Shown here: piece after piece, positions 16,967-25,394 of the stretch
Position numbering within the stretch: the first letter of the stretch is position 1
How the letters are laid out: every line of letters begins with the position of its first letter
Assembly: GCF_004137085.1 (NCBI RefSeq)
Contig: NZ_QYBC01000022.1
Coordinates: forward strand, 34,956-98,955
DNA from: Lichenibacterium ramalinae
Lineage (GTDB): Bacteria; Pseudomonadota; Alphaproteobacteria; Rhizobiales; Beijerinckiaceae
Reading direction: 5' to 3'
Length of the DNA: 64,000 nt
Notes under the pieces: model-generated
Database searches by the model: none
What the model saw: only the letters and a program-made list of their open reading frames with translations
What the model was told of the DNA's origin: nothing
Translations under genes and position numbers: made by a program

Positions 16967-17803
16967 GTGACGAATCAGCCGCTCGACTCGGGAACTGATC
17001 ATTCGAATGACTCGTGTCATCTGTCTAGCAAACGCGGGACAGCTCGCGCCGTGAACGAGGCGCTGTTGCGGCGCACGGTGCCGGTGGTCGTCAATTCGTA
17101 CAACCAGCCCACGTACCTGTTGCGCATGGTCGCGAGGTTGATCGCGGCCGATTTCCGCGATATCTGGATCGTCGATCAGGCCAGCACGACGCCGGAGACG
17201 CACCAAGCGCTCGCCCTGCTCGAAAGCTCCAGCCGTTGCCGCATCTACCGCCTGCGGGAGAACGCGGGGCCGCACTGGTTCTTCCGGTCAGACCTGTTCC
17301 GGCTCGTCGGCTCCGTGTTCGTTTACACGGACGCCGACCTCGATTTTCCGCATCCATTCCCTCCGGATTTCCTGTCTCGCCTGCTTGTGCTGACGCAGCG
17401 CTACAAGGTCGGCAAGGCCGGCTGCGCGCTGGACCTCAGCGACGCGGACCTCTTCGTCGAACGGATTTCGAACTTCCAGGGGCGCGACTACACGATCGCG
17501 CAGTGGGAGGAGCGGTTCTGGGCGCAGGCCGTCGAGCCCGACGTCTACCCGGCCATCCTCGACACCACCTTCGCTCTTTACAACAAGGCACATTTCCAGG
17601 TCGGGGACAGCTTCGCACGCGCGCCCTTCCTGCAGGCGGTCCGGGTCGGGGGCGCGTGGACGGCAAAGCATCTGCCCTGGTATCGCGACAAGCGCGTGCC
17701 GGCCGACGAGTGGGCCGCCTATGAGGCGTCCACGAAGCATTCGCACTGGTTCAATTCGGCCCGGGAGGCTCAGCCCGCTCCGGCACAGACGGAAGCCCTA
17801 TGA
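16967..17803 (+). CDS. GT2-like glycosyltransferase
   Basis: 278 residues. The first strand reads TVPVVVNSYNQPTYLLRMV, then DIWIVDQASTTPE (UDP-binding loop) and VYTDADLDF (DxD-like motif near residue 120), all placed as in a GT-A fold. The C-terminal half has an HLPWYRDKR stretch. The frame opens at GTG 16967; a later GTG at 17052 just before the conserved domain is possible because the first 28 residues look unstructured. It overlaps rfbF by 4 bases (ATGA), so it probably uses or handles the sugar made by the following genes. Confidence 0.75.
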   Translation: MTNQPLDSGTDHSNDSCHLSSKRGTARAVNEALLRRTVPVVVNSYNQPTYLLRMVARLIAADFRDIWIVDQASTTPETHQALALLESSSRCRIYRLRENAGPHWFFRSDLFRLVGSVFVYTDADLDFPHPFPPDFLSRLLVLTQRYKVGKAGCALDLSDADLFVERISNFQGRDYTIAQWEERFWAQAVEPDVYPAILDTTFALYNKAHFQVGDSFARAPFLQAVRVGGAWTAKHLPWYRDKRVPADEWAAYEASTKHSHWFNSAREAQPAPAQTEAL

Positions 17804-18573
17804 AGGTCGTTATCCTGGCCGGCGGGCTCGGAACACGCATCTCGGAGGAAAGCCACCTCCGTCCGAAGCCCATGATCGAGGTGGGGGGCCACCCGATCCT
17901 GTGGCACATCATGAAGCACTTCTCGCACTATGGGCACCACGACTTCGTGATCTGCCTCGGCTACCGAGGCTATTTCATCAAGGAATATTTCGCGAACTAC
18001 GTGCTGCACAATTCGGACCTGACGGTCGACCTGCGGAGCGGCAGCCTCGAGTTCCAGTCGAACGTGCGCGAACCGTGGCGCGTGACGCTGATCGACACCG
18101 GCGACGGCACGATGACGGGCGGGCGGTTGAAGCGGATCAGGCCGCACCTTCCGGCCGACGAACCCTTCTTCTGCACCTACGGGGACGGCGTCTCGGATGT
18201 CGATCTCGACCAACTCGCCGCCTTCCACCGCGTCCACGGCCGGGACGCGACGATCACCGCGGTCGTGCCGCCGGGACGCTACGGCGCGCTCGATATCGCC
18301 GACGGCGTCGTCAGGCGCTTCGTCGAGAAGCCGCCGGGCGACGAGGGCACGATCAGCGGGGGGTTCTTCGTGCTGAACCCGGCGGTGCTGGACCGCATCG
18401 CCGGCGACGAGACCTCCTTCGAGGCCCAACCCTTGGAATCCCTGGCGCGGGACGGCCAGCTCATGGCCTATCGCCATTCCGGCTTCTGGGCCGCCATGGA
18501 CACGCTGCGGGACAAGAAGCACCTCGAAGACCTTTGGTCGACCGGCCACGCTCCCTGGCGGACCTGGGCGTGA
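17800..18573 (+). CDS. rfbF: Glucose-1-phosphate cytidylyltransferase
   Basis: Makes CDP-glucose from CTP and glucose-1-phosphate, the first committed step of CDP-deoxysugar synthesis. The N-terminal LAGGLGTRISEES and RPKPMIEVGG motifs are the nucleotidyltransferase signature, and ILWHIMKHFSHYGHHDFVICLGYRG is the hallmark of the RfbF/DdhA branch. Length of 257 residues matches the family. The GDGVSDVD segment supplies the metal-binding Asp. The ATG overlaps the preceding glycosyltransferase stop, and the gene overlaps rfbG by 4 bases. Confidence 0.96.
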   Translation: MKVVILAGGLGTRISEESHLRPKPMIEVGGHPILWHIMKHFSHYGHHDFVICLGYRGYFIKEYFANYVLHNSDLTVDLRSGSLEFQSNVREPWRVTLIDTGDGTMTGGRLKRIRPHLPADEPFFCTYGDGVSDVDLDQLAAFHRVHGRDATITAVVPPGRYGALDIADGVVRRFVEKPPGDEGTISGGFFVLNPAVLDRIAGDETSFEAQPLESLARDGQLMAYRHSGFWAAMDTLRDKKHLEDLWSTGHAPWRTWA

Positions 18574-19652
18574 CGGCGCGACGGGAATCAGCCGTGCCCG
18601 ACGCGGCCTTCTGGTCCGGCCGCCGGGTGCTGATGACCGGCCATACAGGCTTCAAGGGCTCCTGGGCCGCCCTGTGGCTGGGCAAGCTCGGCGCACATGT
18701 CACGGGTCTGGCCTTGGCTCCCGATCGGCCGGATGCGCTGTTCCACCTGGCCCGCGTCGATACGGGCGTCGTGTCCCAGGTCGTCGACCTGCGGGATCGC
18801 CAGGCGGTGGCGGGCGTGGTGTCTGAAGGCGCCTTCGACATCGTTCTCCACCTCGCCGCCCAGCCCATCGTGCGCGCCTCGCTGGTCGATCCGATTGGTA
18901 CGTTCGCCACCAACATCATGGGCACGGCGCATCTGCTCGACGCCCTCCGCGGGCACGCCTCGCTCCGCGTCGCCCTGGTGATCACCACCGACAAGGTCTA
19001 CGCCAACGGTGAAGGCGGGCGAAGTTTCGTGGAATCGGACCCGCTCGGCGGCAAGGATCCCTATTCGGCTTCCAAAGCGGCGGTCGAGGTCGTCACGGCG
19101 AGTTTCGCGCGCAGCTATTTCGACCGGACGGGCGTGAGGCTGGCCACGGCGCGGGGAGGCAATGTCATCGGCGGTGGCGACGTGTCGCCGGACCGGTTGG
19201 TCTCCGACCTCATCCGTGCGGTAGCGGCCGGCGAGGTGCCACGCCTGCGTCACCCGGAGGCGACCCGCCCCTGGCAGCACGTGATGGACTGCATCGCGGG
19301 CTATCTCGTCTATGCCGAGCGGCTGTGCGGGAGAGACGACCTGCCTCGGGCCCTGAACTTCGGACCTCGGCCGGGCAGCCCTCCCGTGAGCGTCGGCGCC
19401 GTCGCCGATGCCGCGCTGAGATCGGCGGGTTGGTCGGGGGGCTGGATCCACGAACCCGATCCGGCCTCGATCGAGGCCGGCACGCTGTCGATCGACGCCG
19501 GCCTCGCTCGCGATGCCATAGGTTTCGAGAGCATGCTCGGCTGCGCGGAAGCAGTGGAGTTGACGATGCGTTGGCACGCGGAGGTGCGCGCCGGGCGTGA
19601 CGCCCGAGCCGTCACCCTCGCCCAGATCGAGAGCTACGAAGGCCGCCGATGA
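18570..19652 (+). CDS. rfbG: CDP-glucose 4,6-dehydratase
   Basis: Converts CDP-glucose to CDP-4-keto-6-deoxyglucose. It is a short-chain dehydrogenase/reductase-type enzyme: the NAD-binding TGHTGFKGSW opens the Rossmann fold, TTDKVYAN and the catalytic YSASKAA (Tyr-x3-Lys) follow, and ATARGGNVIGGGD and PWQHVMDC are family signatures. The GTG at 18570 overlaps the rfbF stop by 4 bases (GTGA), the overlap style used throughout this operon. A second GTG at 18594 would start at PDAAFW, nearer to the usual family N-terminus, and cannot be excluded. 360 residues, normal length. Confidence 0.94.
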   Translation: MTARRESAVPDAAFWSGRRVLMTGHTGFKGSWAALWLGKLGAHVTGLALAPDRPDALFHLARVDTGVVSQVVDLRDRQAVAGVVSEGAFDIVLHLAAQPIVRASLVDPIGTFATNIMGTAHLLDALRGHASLRVALVITTDKVYANGEGGRSFVESDPLGGKDPYSASKAAVEVVTASFARSYFDRTGVRLATARGGNVIGGGDVSPDRLVSDLIRAVAAGEVPRLRHPEATRPWQHVMDCIAGYLVYAERLCGRDDLPRALNFGPRPGSPPVSVGAVADAALRSAGWSGGWIHEPDPASIEAGTLSIDAGLARDAIGFESMLGCAEAVELTMRWHAEVRAGRDARAVTLAQIESYEGRR

Positions 19653-20887
19653 CTGAACCCGCCTGCCGCTTCTGCCGGGCGCCGCTCGGCCTCCCCGTGC
19701 TGGACCTCGGCAGCCAACCCCTGTCCAACGCCTACCTGTCCCCGGCCGATCTGGCGGCTGGGCGGGAGCGAAGCTTCCCGCTGCGCCTCCGCGTGTGTGC
19801 CTGCTGCCTCCTGGTGCAGGTCGATGATTCGGTGCCGCCCAAGGCCATCTTCGACGGCGACTACGCCTACTTCTCCTCCTTCTCCGAGTCTTGGCTGGCT
19901 CACTGCCGGCGCTATGCCGCGGACAGCGTCGCGCGCTTCGGGCTCGGCCCGACCTCTCAGGTGCTGGAGGTGGCCAGCAACGACGGCTACCTGCTCCAAT
20001 TCTTCGCCGACGCGGGCGTCCCCGTGCTGGGCATCGAGCCGACCGCCAACACGGCGGCGGTCGCGCAGGCCAAGGGCGTGCCGACGGAGGTGCGGTTCTT
20101 CGACGAAGCGACGGGACGCGATCTCGCGGCGCGCGGCTTCGCGGCGGATCTCGTCCACGGCGCCAACGTGCTCGCCCATGTCCCCGATATTCGCGGCTTC
20201 GTGGCAGGGTTTCCGCACGTCCTGAAAGCCGACGGCACGCTGACCCTGGAGTTCCCACACCTCCTCTGCATGATCGAGCGCGTGCAGTTCGACACCATCT
20301 ACCATGAGCACTTCTCCTACCTGTCGCTGCTGGTGGTGGAAGCGGTGCTCGGCACGGCCGGCCTGCGGGTCTACGACGTGGAGCGATTGCAGACTCACGG
20401 CGGCTCGCTGCGGCTATTCTGCTGCCATGTCGAGGCGCCTTTTATCGAAGCTCAGGCCGTGGATCGGCTCCGCCTGGCGGAGCGGGAGGCGGGGCTCGCT
20501 GATGTCGCGACATACACCACTTTCGCCGCCAGGGTCGACGACGTCCGGCGCGCATTCGTGACGTTCCTCGACGACGCGCGACGGGATGGCCTTCGGGTCG
20601 CCGCTTACGGCGCCGCGGCCAAGGGCAACACCTTCCTGAACTCCTGCGGCACGACGGCCGAGGATGTGGTGTGCGTCTTCGACCGGAGCCCTCACAAGCA
20701 GGGCAAGCTGCTGCCGGGCAGCCATGTCCCCGTACTGGACCCAGCCAAAGCCTCCGAGGTGCGCCCCGACCTGCTGCTGATCCTGCCGTGGAACCTGCGG
20801 ACGGAGATCATGCGGCAGATGGACGATGTGCGCCGATGGGGGTGCCGTTTCGTCACGGTGGCGCCGGAGGTGGAGGTGACGGCGTGA
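19649..20887 (+). CDS. Sugar C-methyltransferase, TylC3/NovU type
   Basis: 412 residues, SAM-dependent. The N-terminus has the zinc-binding pattern CRFCRAPLG with DLGSQPLSNAYL and CACC further on, typical of nucleotide-sugar C-methyltransferases. The SAM site is VLEVASNDGYLLQFF. The C-terminal domain has VAAYGAAAKGNTFLN and ILPWNLRTEI, characteristic of the third (Methyltransf_14) domain. Relatives add a methyl at C3 or C5 of a 4-keto-6-deoxysugar, matching the RfbG product made by the preceding gene. ATGA overlap with rfbG. Which carbon is methylated cannot be seen. Confidence 0.88.
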   Translation: MTEPACRFCRAPLGLPVLDLGSQPLSNAYLSPADLAAGRERSFPLRLRVCACCLLVQVDDSVPPKAIFDGDYAYFSSFSESWLAHCRRYAADSVARFGLGPTSQVLEVASNDGYLLQFFADAGVPVLGIEPTANTAAVAQAKGVPTEVRFFDEATGRDLAARGFAADLVHGANVLAHVPDIRGFVAGFPHVLKADGTLTLEFPHLLCMIERVQFDTIYHEHFSYLSLLVVEAVLGTAGLRVYDVERLQTHGGSLRLFCCHVEAPFIEAQAVDRLRLAEREAGLADVATYTTFAARVDDVRRAFVTFLDDARRDGLRVAAYGAAAKGNTFLNSCGTTAEDVVCVFDRSPHKQGKLLPGSHVPVLDPAKASEVRPDLLLILPWNLRTEIMRQMDDVRRWGCRFVTVAPEVEVTA

Positions 20888-21417
20888 TCTTCAAGGCTAC
20901 GGCGATCACCGGGGTGACAGTCGTCGAATCGACCCCGATCTCCGACGAGCGCGGCAGCTTCTCCCGGCTGCACTGTCCGGACGATTTCGAGGCAGGCGGC
21001 CACCCCTTCGCCCCCGCCCAGACCAGTATGGCTCGTAACGTGCTAGCCGGGACGCTGCGCGGCCTCCATTGGCAAGCGGAGCCGGAAGCGGAGACTAAGC
21101 TCGTGCGTGTGACGCGCGGGCGCGTGTTCGATGTCGCAGTCGATGTGCGGCCGGAAAGCCCCACCCATCGGCAGTGGTTCGGCATCGAACTCGACGCCGA
21201 CGGCGGCCGGGCTCTGCTGCTCGGCCCCGGGATCGCGCACGGCTACGTGACGTTGGAGCCGTGTACCGAATTGATCTACCAGATTTATCCGTCCTTCCGG
21301 TCCGGCTTTGGTCGGGGCGCGCGCTGGAACGACTCGGCTTTCGGAATCCAGTGGCCGCGCGAGCCGTCCGTGATAGGAGAGCGGGACGCAGGCTATGCCG
21401 ACTACGCGCGAGGATGA
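20884..21417 (+). CDS. RmlC-like nucleotide-sugar epimerase
   Basis: 177 residues, cupin fold of the dTDP-4-dehydrorhamnose 3,5-epimerase family. LRGLHWQAEPEAETKLVRVTRG carries the catalytic-site His (in GLHW) and substrate-binding residues. DVAVDVRPESPTHRQW and GIAHGYVTLE are family marks, and Tyr residues near ELIYQIY fit the acid position. Many relatives of this branch are 3-epimerases (NovW type) acting next to a C-methyltransferase rather than true RmlC. The GTG start overlaps the methyltransferase stop by 4 bases. The substrate is most likely the CDP-4-keto sugar. Confidence 0.88.
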   Translation: MIFKATAITGVTVVESTPISDERGSFSRLHCPDDFEAGGHPFAPAQTSMARNVLAGTLRGLHWQAEPEAETKLVRVTRGRVFDVAVDVRPESPTHRQWFGIELDADGGRALLLGPGIAHGYVTLEPCTELIYQIYPSFRSGFGRGARWNDSAFGIQWPREPSVIGERDAGYADYARG

Positions 21418-21466
21418 GCCAACGACCGACGCTACCGGTCGAGTCGGTCCTTTTTGAAGGCGACGC

Positions 21467-22570
21467 ATGACCCGTATCCATTACACAAAGCCCAGCATAA
21501 CCGAACTGGAGATGCAGTACGCGGCTGATGCCGTGGCAACGGGTTGGGGTGAGCGCTGCTATGACTACATCCACCGCTTCGAGGACGCGTTCCGCCGATA
21601 TCTCGGTGTCGAGCACGCCATAGCGACGAGCAGTTGTACAGGCGCGATGCACATGGGCTTGGCGGCTCTCGGCGTCGGACCAGGCGACGAAGTCATCCTC
21701 GCCGACATCAACTGGATCGCCTCGGCGGCTCCGATCACCTATCTCGGGGGCAAGCCCGTGTTGGTCGACGTGCTGCCCGACACTTGGTGCCTCGATCCTG
21801 CCAGGGTCGAAGAGGCCATCACGCCGCGCACGAAGGCGATCATCGCCGTCCACCTTTACGGCAATCTGTGCGAGATGGATGCGCTTTTGGCACTCGGGGC
21901 GCGATACGGCATTCCCATCGTCGAGGACGCGGCCGAGGCCATCGGATCCATCTACCACGGCCGGCGCGCCGGAAGCTTGGGGACGTTCGGAACGTTCTCG
22001 TTCCACGGCACGAAGACGATCACCACTGGGGAAGGCGGCATGTTCGTCACCTCGGATGCGGCTCTCTTCGAGCGGGTACTGACCCTCTCTAACCATGGTC
22101 GTCAGCGCGGACAGAGCCGACAGTTCTGGGCCGACGAGATCGGCTTCAAATACAAGATGTCGAATGTTCAAGCAGCGATCGGCTGCGGGCAGTTGGAACG
22201 GGTCGAAGAGTTGGTCGCCGCGAAGCGCGGTATCTTTCGAACATACCGAGACGCCCTATCCCCACTGCCGCTCACAATGAACCCGGAACCTGTAGGCGTG
22301 CGGAATGGCTACTGGATGCCTACCATCGTGGTGGATGACGACTTGTCCTTCGATCGCGAGGTTCTGCTACACGCATTCAAGCGTGACGACATCGACGGAC
22401 GCGTTTTCTTCTGGCCGCTCTCGATGCTACCGCCTTTGAAGACCTCGTCGCGGCCGGTAAGCGCCTCGCTGTACCGCCGTGCCGTGAACTTGCCAAGCTA
22501 CCATGATCTTGACGGGCACGATATTGCCCGTGTGTGTGATGCGGTATCGGGCGTGCTGGCCCGCGCCTGA
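21467..22570 (+). CDS. DegT/DnrJ/EryC1-family sugar aminotransferase
   Basis: 367 residues, PLP-dependent. It transfers an amino group to a keto sugar. The PLP lysine lies in FSFHGTKTITTGEGGM, with DAAEAIGS supplying the ring-stacking Asp region. The Lys is present, unlike in RfbH/ColD dehydrases, which carry His there, so this is a true aminotransferase, nearest in pattern to perosamine synthetases. It starts 49 bases after the epimerase; AAGG precedes the ATG. The probable product is a 4-amino-4,6-dideoxy sugar on CDP. Confidence 0.9.
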   Translation: MTRIHYTKPSITELEMQYAADAVATGWGERCYDYIHRFEDAFRRYLGVEHAIATSSCTGAMHMGLAALGVGPGDEVILADINWIASAAPITYLGGKPVLVDVLPDTWCLDPARVEEAITPRTKAIIAVHLYGNLCEMDALLALGARYGIPIVEDAAEAIGSIYHGRRAGSLGTFGTFSFHGTKTITTGEGGMFVTSDAALFERVLTLSNHGRQRGQSRQFWADEIGFKYKMSNVQAAIGCGQLERVEELVAAKRGIFRTYRDALSPLPLTMNPEPVGVRNGYWMPTIVVDDDLSFDREVLLHAFKRDDIDGRVFFWPLSMLPPLKTSSRPVSASLYRRAVNLPSYHDLDGHDIARVCDAVSGVLARA

Positions 22571-22616
22571 CTGCGCCCACAATGCAAAGACGTTTCGACC
22601 GATGGAAGTGATTGTC

Positions 22617-23429
22617 ATGGATGATGTGCAACGTTTTGCGGAACAGTGCCGGTCAGAGCTGGTTCGTCAGGGGGCCGACGACGGCCTGCGTGAATTGTCG
22701 AGATCGTGGTTTGATCGAGCCAATTTGTTCAGATACAGCTATCACTTTACGTGTCTAGGACGACCGATCATACAATATCCGCAGGACATTGTGGCCATTC
22801 AGGAGTTATTATGGAGCACCAAACCTGACATTGTCGTAGAAACTGGGATCGCGCATGGCGGATCCCTGCTTCTCAGTGCGTCAATGCTGGCCCTACTCGA
22901 CTGCGCGGAATCGCTCGCTGTTGGTGGCCAATTGGACTTGCACGCCAGCCGGCGACGGGTCATTGGCGTAGATGTCGACATTCGCAAGCACAACCGGAGC
23001 GCGATCGAGGCGAACCCATTCAGTCGCTACATAGAAATGATCGAGGGTTCCAGCATCGCTTCGGATATCATCGAGAGCGTCAAGAGCAGGATCGAGCCCG
23101 GCAGCAAGGTCCTCGTGATCCTGGACTCCAATCATACGCACGACCACGTCCTTGAAGAGTTACGCGCTTATGCCCCCCTTGTGTCACGCGACAGCTACTG
23201 TGTTGTGTTCGACACTGTGATTGAGGACATGCCGGCTGACAGCTTCCCTAACAGGTCCTGGGGCGTCGGCAACAATCCGAAGACTGCGGTGCGCGCCTAC
23301 CTCAAGGAGCTTCAGGCTCAGGCTATAGGTTCGTCGACACCTCCCCTCCGCTTTGAGGTGGATCGGTCCATTGAAGACAAGCTCCTCGTTACGGTCGCGC
23401 CCGAGGGTTTCCTGCGGCGCGTCGGCTGA
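22617..23429 (+). CDS. CmcI/cephalosporin-hydroxylase-like methyltransferase
   Basis: 270 residues. The core is a Rossmann-type SAM fold: DIVVETGIAHGGSLLLSASM, then VIGVDVDIRKHNR, and VLVILDSNHTHDHVLEEL with the metal-binding Asp and His. This family includes CmcI and rhamnosyl O-methyltransferases, so sugar O-methylation is the likeliest role. I chose ATG 22617, which has GGAAG nine bases upstream; ATG 22602 is the alternative. It is noticeably more AT-rich than the genes before it. Confidence 0.82.
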   Translation: MDDVQRFAEQCRSELVRQGADDGLRELSRSWFDRANLFRYSYHFTCLGRPIIQYPQDIVAIQELLWSTKPDIVVETGIAHGGSLLLSASMLALLDCAESLAVGGQLDLHASRRRVIGVDVDIRKHNRSAIEANPFSRYIEMIEGSSIASDIIESVKSRIEPGSKVLVILDSNHTHDHVLEELRAYAPLVSRDSYCVVFDTVIEDMPADSFPNRSWGVGNNPKTAVRAYLKELQAQAIGSSTPPLRFEVDRSIEDKLLVTVAPEGFLRRVG

Positions 23430-23461
23430 CGATCGCCCGAGACGCTGGAATGGGAGACGCT

Positions 23462-24106
23462 GTGAACAAGCACCGCCTCCTTGTTTGGGGAGGATCGGGG
23501 CATGCAAAGATGCTGCGGCCGACCTTTGCCGCGGCTGGACTCGATGTAGTGGCGCTCGTCGAGCGTGATCCCGCCCTGGCTCCGTTGTTCTCGTCGGCTG
23601 TGCGTTTCTTTGGTTGGGACGACCTCGCTCCCTGGCTTGCTGCCGGTAACGCACTCGAACTTAGCTTCATCCTTGCCATCGGCGGGCACAACGGTTCCGT
23701 GCGATGCGAGTTGGCTGACCGACTCACGTCTTGGGGCCTCAAGCCGTTCGAGGCGATACACGAGCGCGCCTGGGTCGCCTCCACTGCAACCATGGGTGAA
23801 GGGTGTCATGTTTTGCCGATGGCGGCTGTTGGTGAGGACGCTAAACTTGGACGTCAATGTATCGTGAATACGAATGCTTCTGTTGATCATGAATGTATAC
23901 TTGATGAAGGTGTGCACATTATGCCCGGCGCGACTTTAGCGGGTTGCGTAAGGGTAGGCGCTCACGCGACGGTCGGCGCGAACGCGACCGTTCTGCCCCA
24001 TGTGAACATAGGTCGAGGTGCGATAGTGGGGGCGGGCGCCGTTGTTGTGCATGACGTTCCTGCCGGATCCGTCGTGGTCGGCGTTCCGGCAAGAGCTAAA
24101 CATTGA
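23462..24106 (+). CDS. PglD/NeuD-like hexapeptide acyltransferase
   Basis: 214 residues. The N-terminal HRLLVWGGSGHAKMLRPTF is the nucleotide-sugar-binding half of PglD/NeuD enzymes. After about residue 100 come left-handed beta-helix hexapeptide repeats, ending GAVVVHDVPAGSVVVGVPA. It probably N-acetylates the amino sugar made by the preceding aminotransferase. GTG 23462 is preferred because GGGAG sits five bases upstream; ATG 23450 overlaps that site. It is the last gene of the operon, and the segment near 23,860-23,940 is AT-rich. Confidence 0.85.
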   Translation: MNKHRLLVWGGSGHAKMLRPTFAAAGLDVVALVERDPALAPLFSSAVRFFGWDDLAPWLAAGNALELSFILAIGGHNGSVRCELADRLTSWGLKPFEAIHERAWVASTATMGEGCHVLPMAAVGEDAKLGRQCIVNTNASVDHECILDEGVHIMPGATLAGCVRVGAHATVGANATVLPHVNIGRGAIVGAGAVVVHDVPAGSVVVGVPARAKH

Positions 24107-24153
24107 TCGCGAGTCGTGCTGCGAGTGACGCTGAACTTAAACGGCACCATAGA

Positions 24154-25344
24154 TCATATTACCAGCTGATCCATATGGGGCTCTGCCCAGGCGTCGGCGT
24201 CGATCCCATCATCTTGTGTCCAACCGATGCGAGGCGTATCCGGTGCTCGATGATCCGCTGACACGAACCACGTGTGACCGTGTTCATTCAAAAGTGTGGC
24301 GAATGACCGCGGGAACGGCCCAACGAGGTGGGCGGCACGGTTCATCATCGTTGGATGCTCGCGCCGCATACATGTTTCGATTGACGCTGCAACAAGCAGC
24401 GCACGATGCAACCCGACCGGTACCTCCTCCGGCAGGTGCACTTTGATACGCAGCGCGAGGTAATAAGCGTCGACGTAGGAGCCTCGCTTGCAGCTCGCCC
24501 GCATTGCGACCAACTGCCTATGAGCCACGAATTCATCAACCTTGAGAAGGTATTTAACCAAATCTGAACGCTTTGCATTGCCTCGATCTTGAGCCGCGCC
24601 AATAAATACCTCGATGCCGCCGCGGTATGTATCCCAAGATGTCATCGCTTCAACATTGCCAGCCTGTTCTTGGCTACGCCGCCCGGTGGGATGATCGAGA
24701 AAGCTTGTATAAAAACAATTGTCCTTGCTTGCAATTACAATATCCCAGCGGCTCAATATTTTTGGCAATGAAACGAAATACCAGAATGCCGTTTTGGTGT
24801 GAGGAGGCAGTCCTGCAAGAGCTGATGTGCGATAGATAGCAATTTCAGGAAATAGATTGTTGTCTAATATCGTTTCCAACGCCCTTTGCAGTTCACCCTT
24901 TCGAAATCTTGTCGTCGGGATCGTATTAAAATATGAGAGTAGACGCTGTCCGGTTGAACCTCTCTCAAGCATCCAAGGGCTGTACACAGCCCCGACCGTA
25001 TCGTCTAATTCCATCTGATCGACGATTCTCACGACCATCTTAAGGTCTATCTTATCATCATCGGCACAGTATACTACGAATGGGGTACGAGCAGATCGAT
25101 AACAGTACAGCACATTGCTATACCCCCCTATATTGTGTTCCTGCCGAATGCTCTCAACGGGTATCGATCCGCTATAAGCCGCTAAAACAGTCTGGGTATT
25201 ATCTTCCGAACAGTTGTCAGATACGAGTATTTTGAAGTACCCTTCCGGCAACATAGTCGCTTGTCGGCTTAGATCATCGAGTAGAAAAGACAACATACCG
25301 GCCCTGTTGAAGGTCGGCACACAAATCGTCACCTTGGAGTTCAT
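24154..25344 (-). CDS. GT2-family glycosyltransferase, AT-rich gene
   Basis: 396 residues. VTICVPTFNRAGMLSFLLDDL opens the GT-A fold, VSDNCSEDNTQ is the nucleotide loop and YCADDDKIDL the metal-binding Asp cluster, with the rest less conserved. ATG 25344 is preceded by GAGGA; an upstream TTG at 25362 lies on that site and is unlikely. Base composition is far more AT-rich than in the neighbours, with runs such as ATATT and TTTTTGG and codons rare elsewhere in the window, suggesting recent acquisition. Convergent with the sugar operon and only about 50 bases from its last gene. Confidence 0.82.
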   Translation of the reverse strand: MNSKVTICVPTFNRAGMLSFLLDDLSRQATMLPEGYFKILVSDNCSEDNTQTVLAAYSGSIPVESIRQEHNIGGYSNVLYCYRSARTPFVVYCADDDKIDLKMVVRIVDQMELDDTVGAVYSPWMLERGSTGQRLLSYFNTIPTTRFRKGELQRALETILDNNLFPEIAIYRTSALAGLPPHTKTAFWYFVSLPKILSRWDIVIASKDNCFYTSFLDHPTGRRSQEQAGNVEAMTSWDTYRGGIEVFIGAAQDRGNAKRSDLVKYLLKVDEFVAHRQLVAMRASCKRGSYVDAYYLALRIKVHLPEEVPVGLHRALLVAASIETCMRREHPTMMNRAAHLVGPFPRSFATLLNEHGHTWFVSADHRAPDTPRIGWTQDDGIDADAWAEPHMDQLVI

Positions 25345-25394
25345 GGTGATACCAGTCCTCAAGCTTGATTATCGACTAGCAACTTTGGGCGCGA

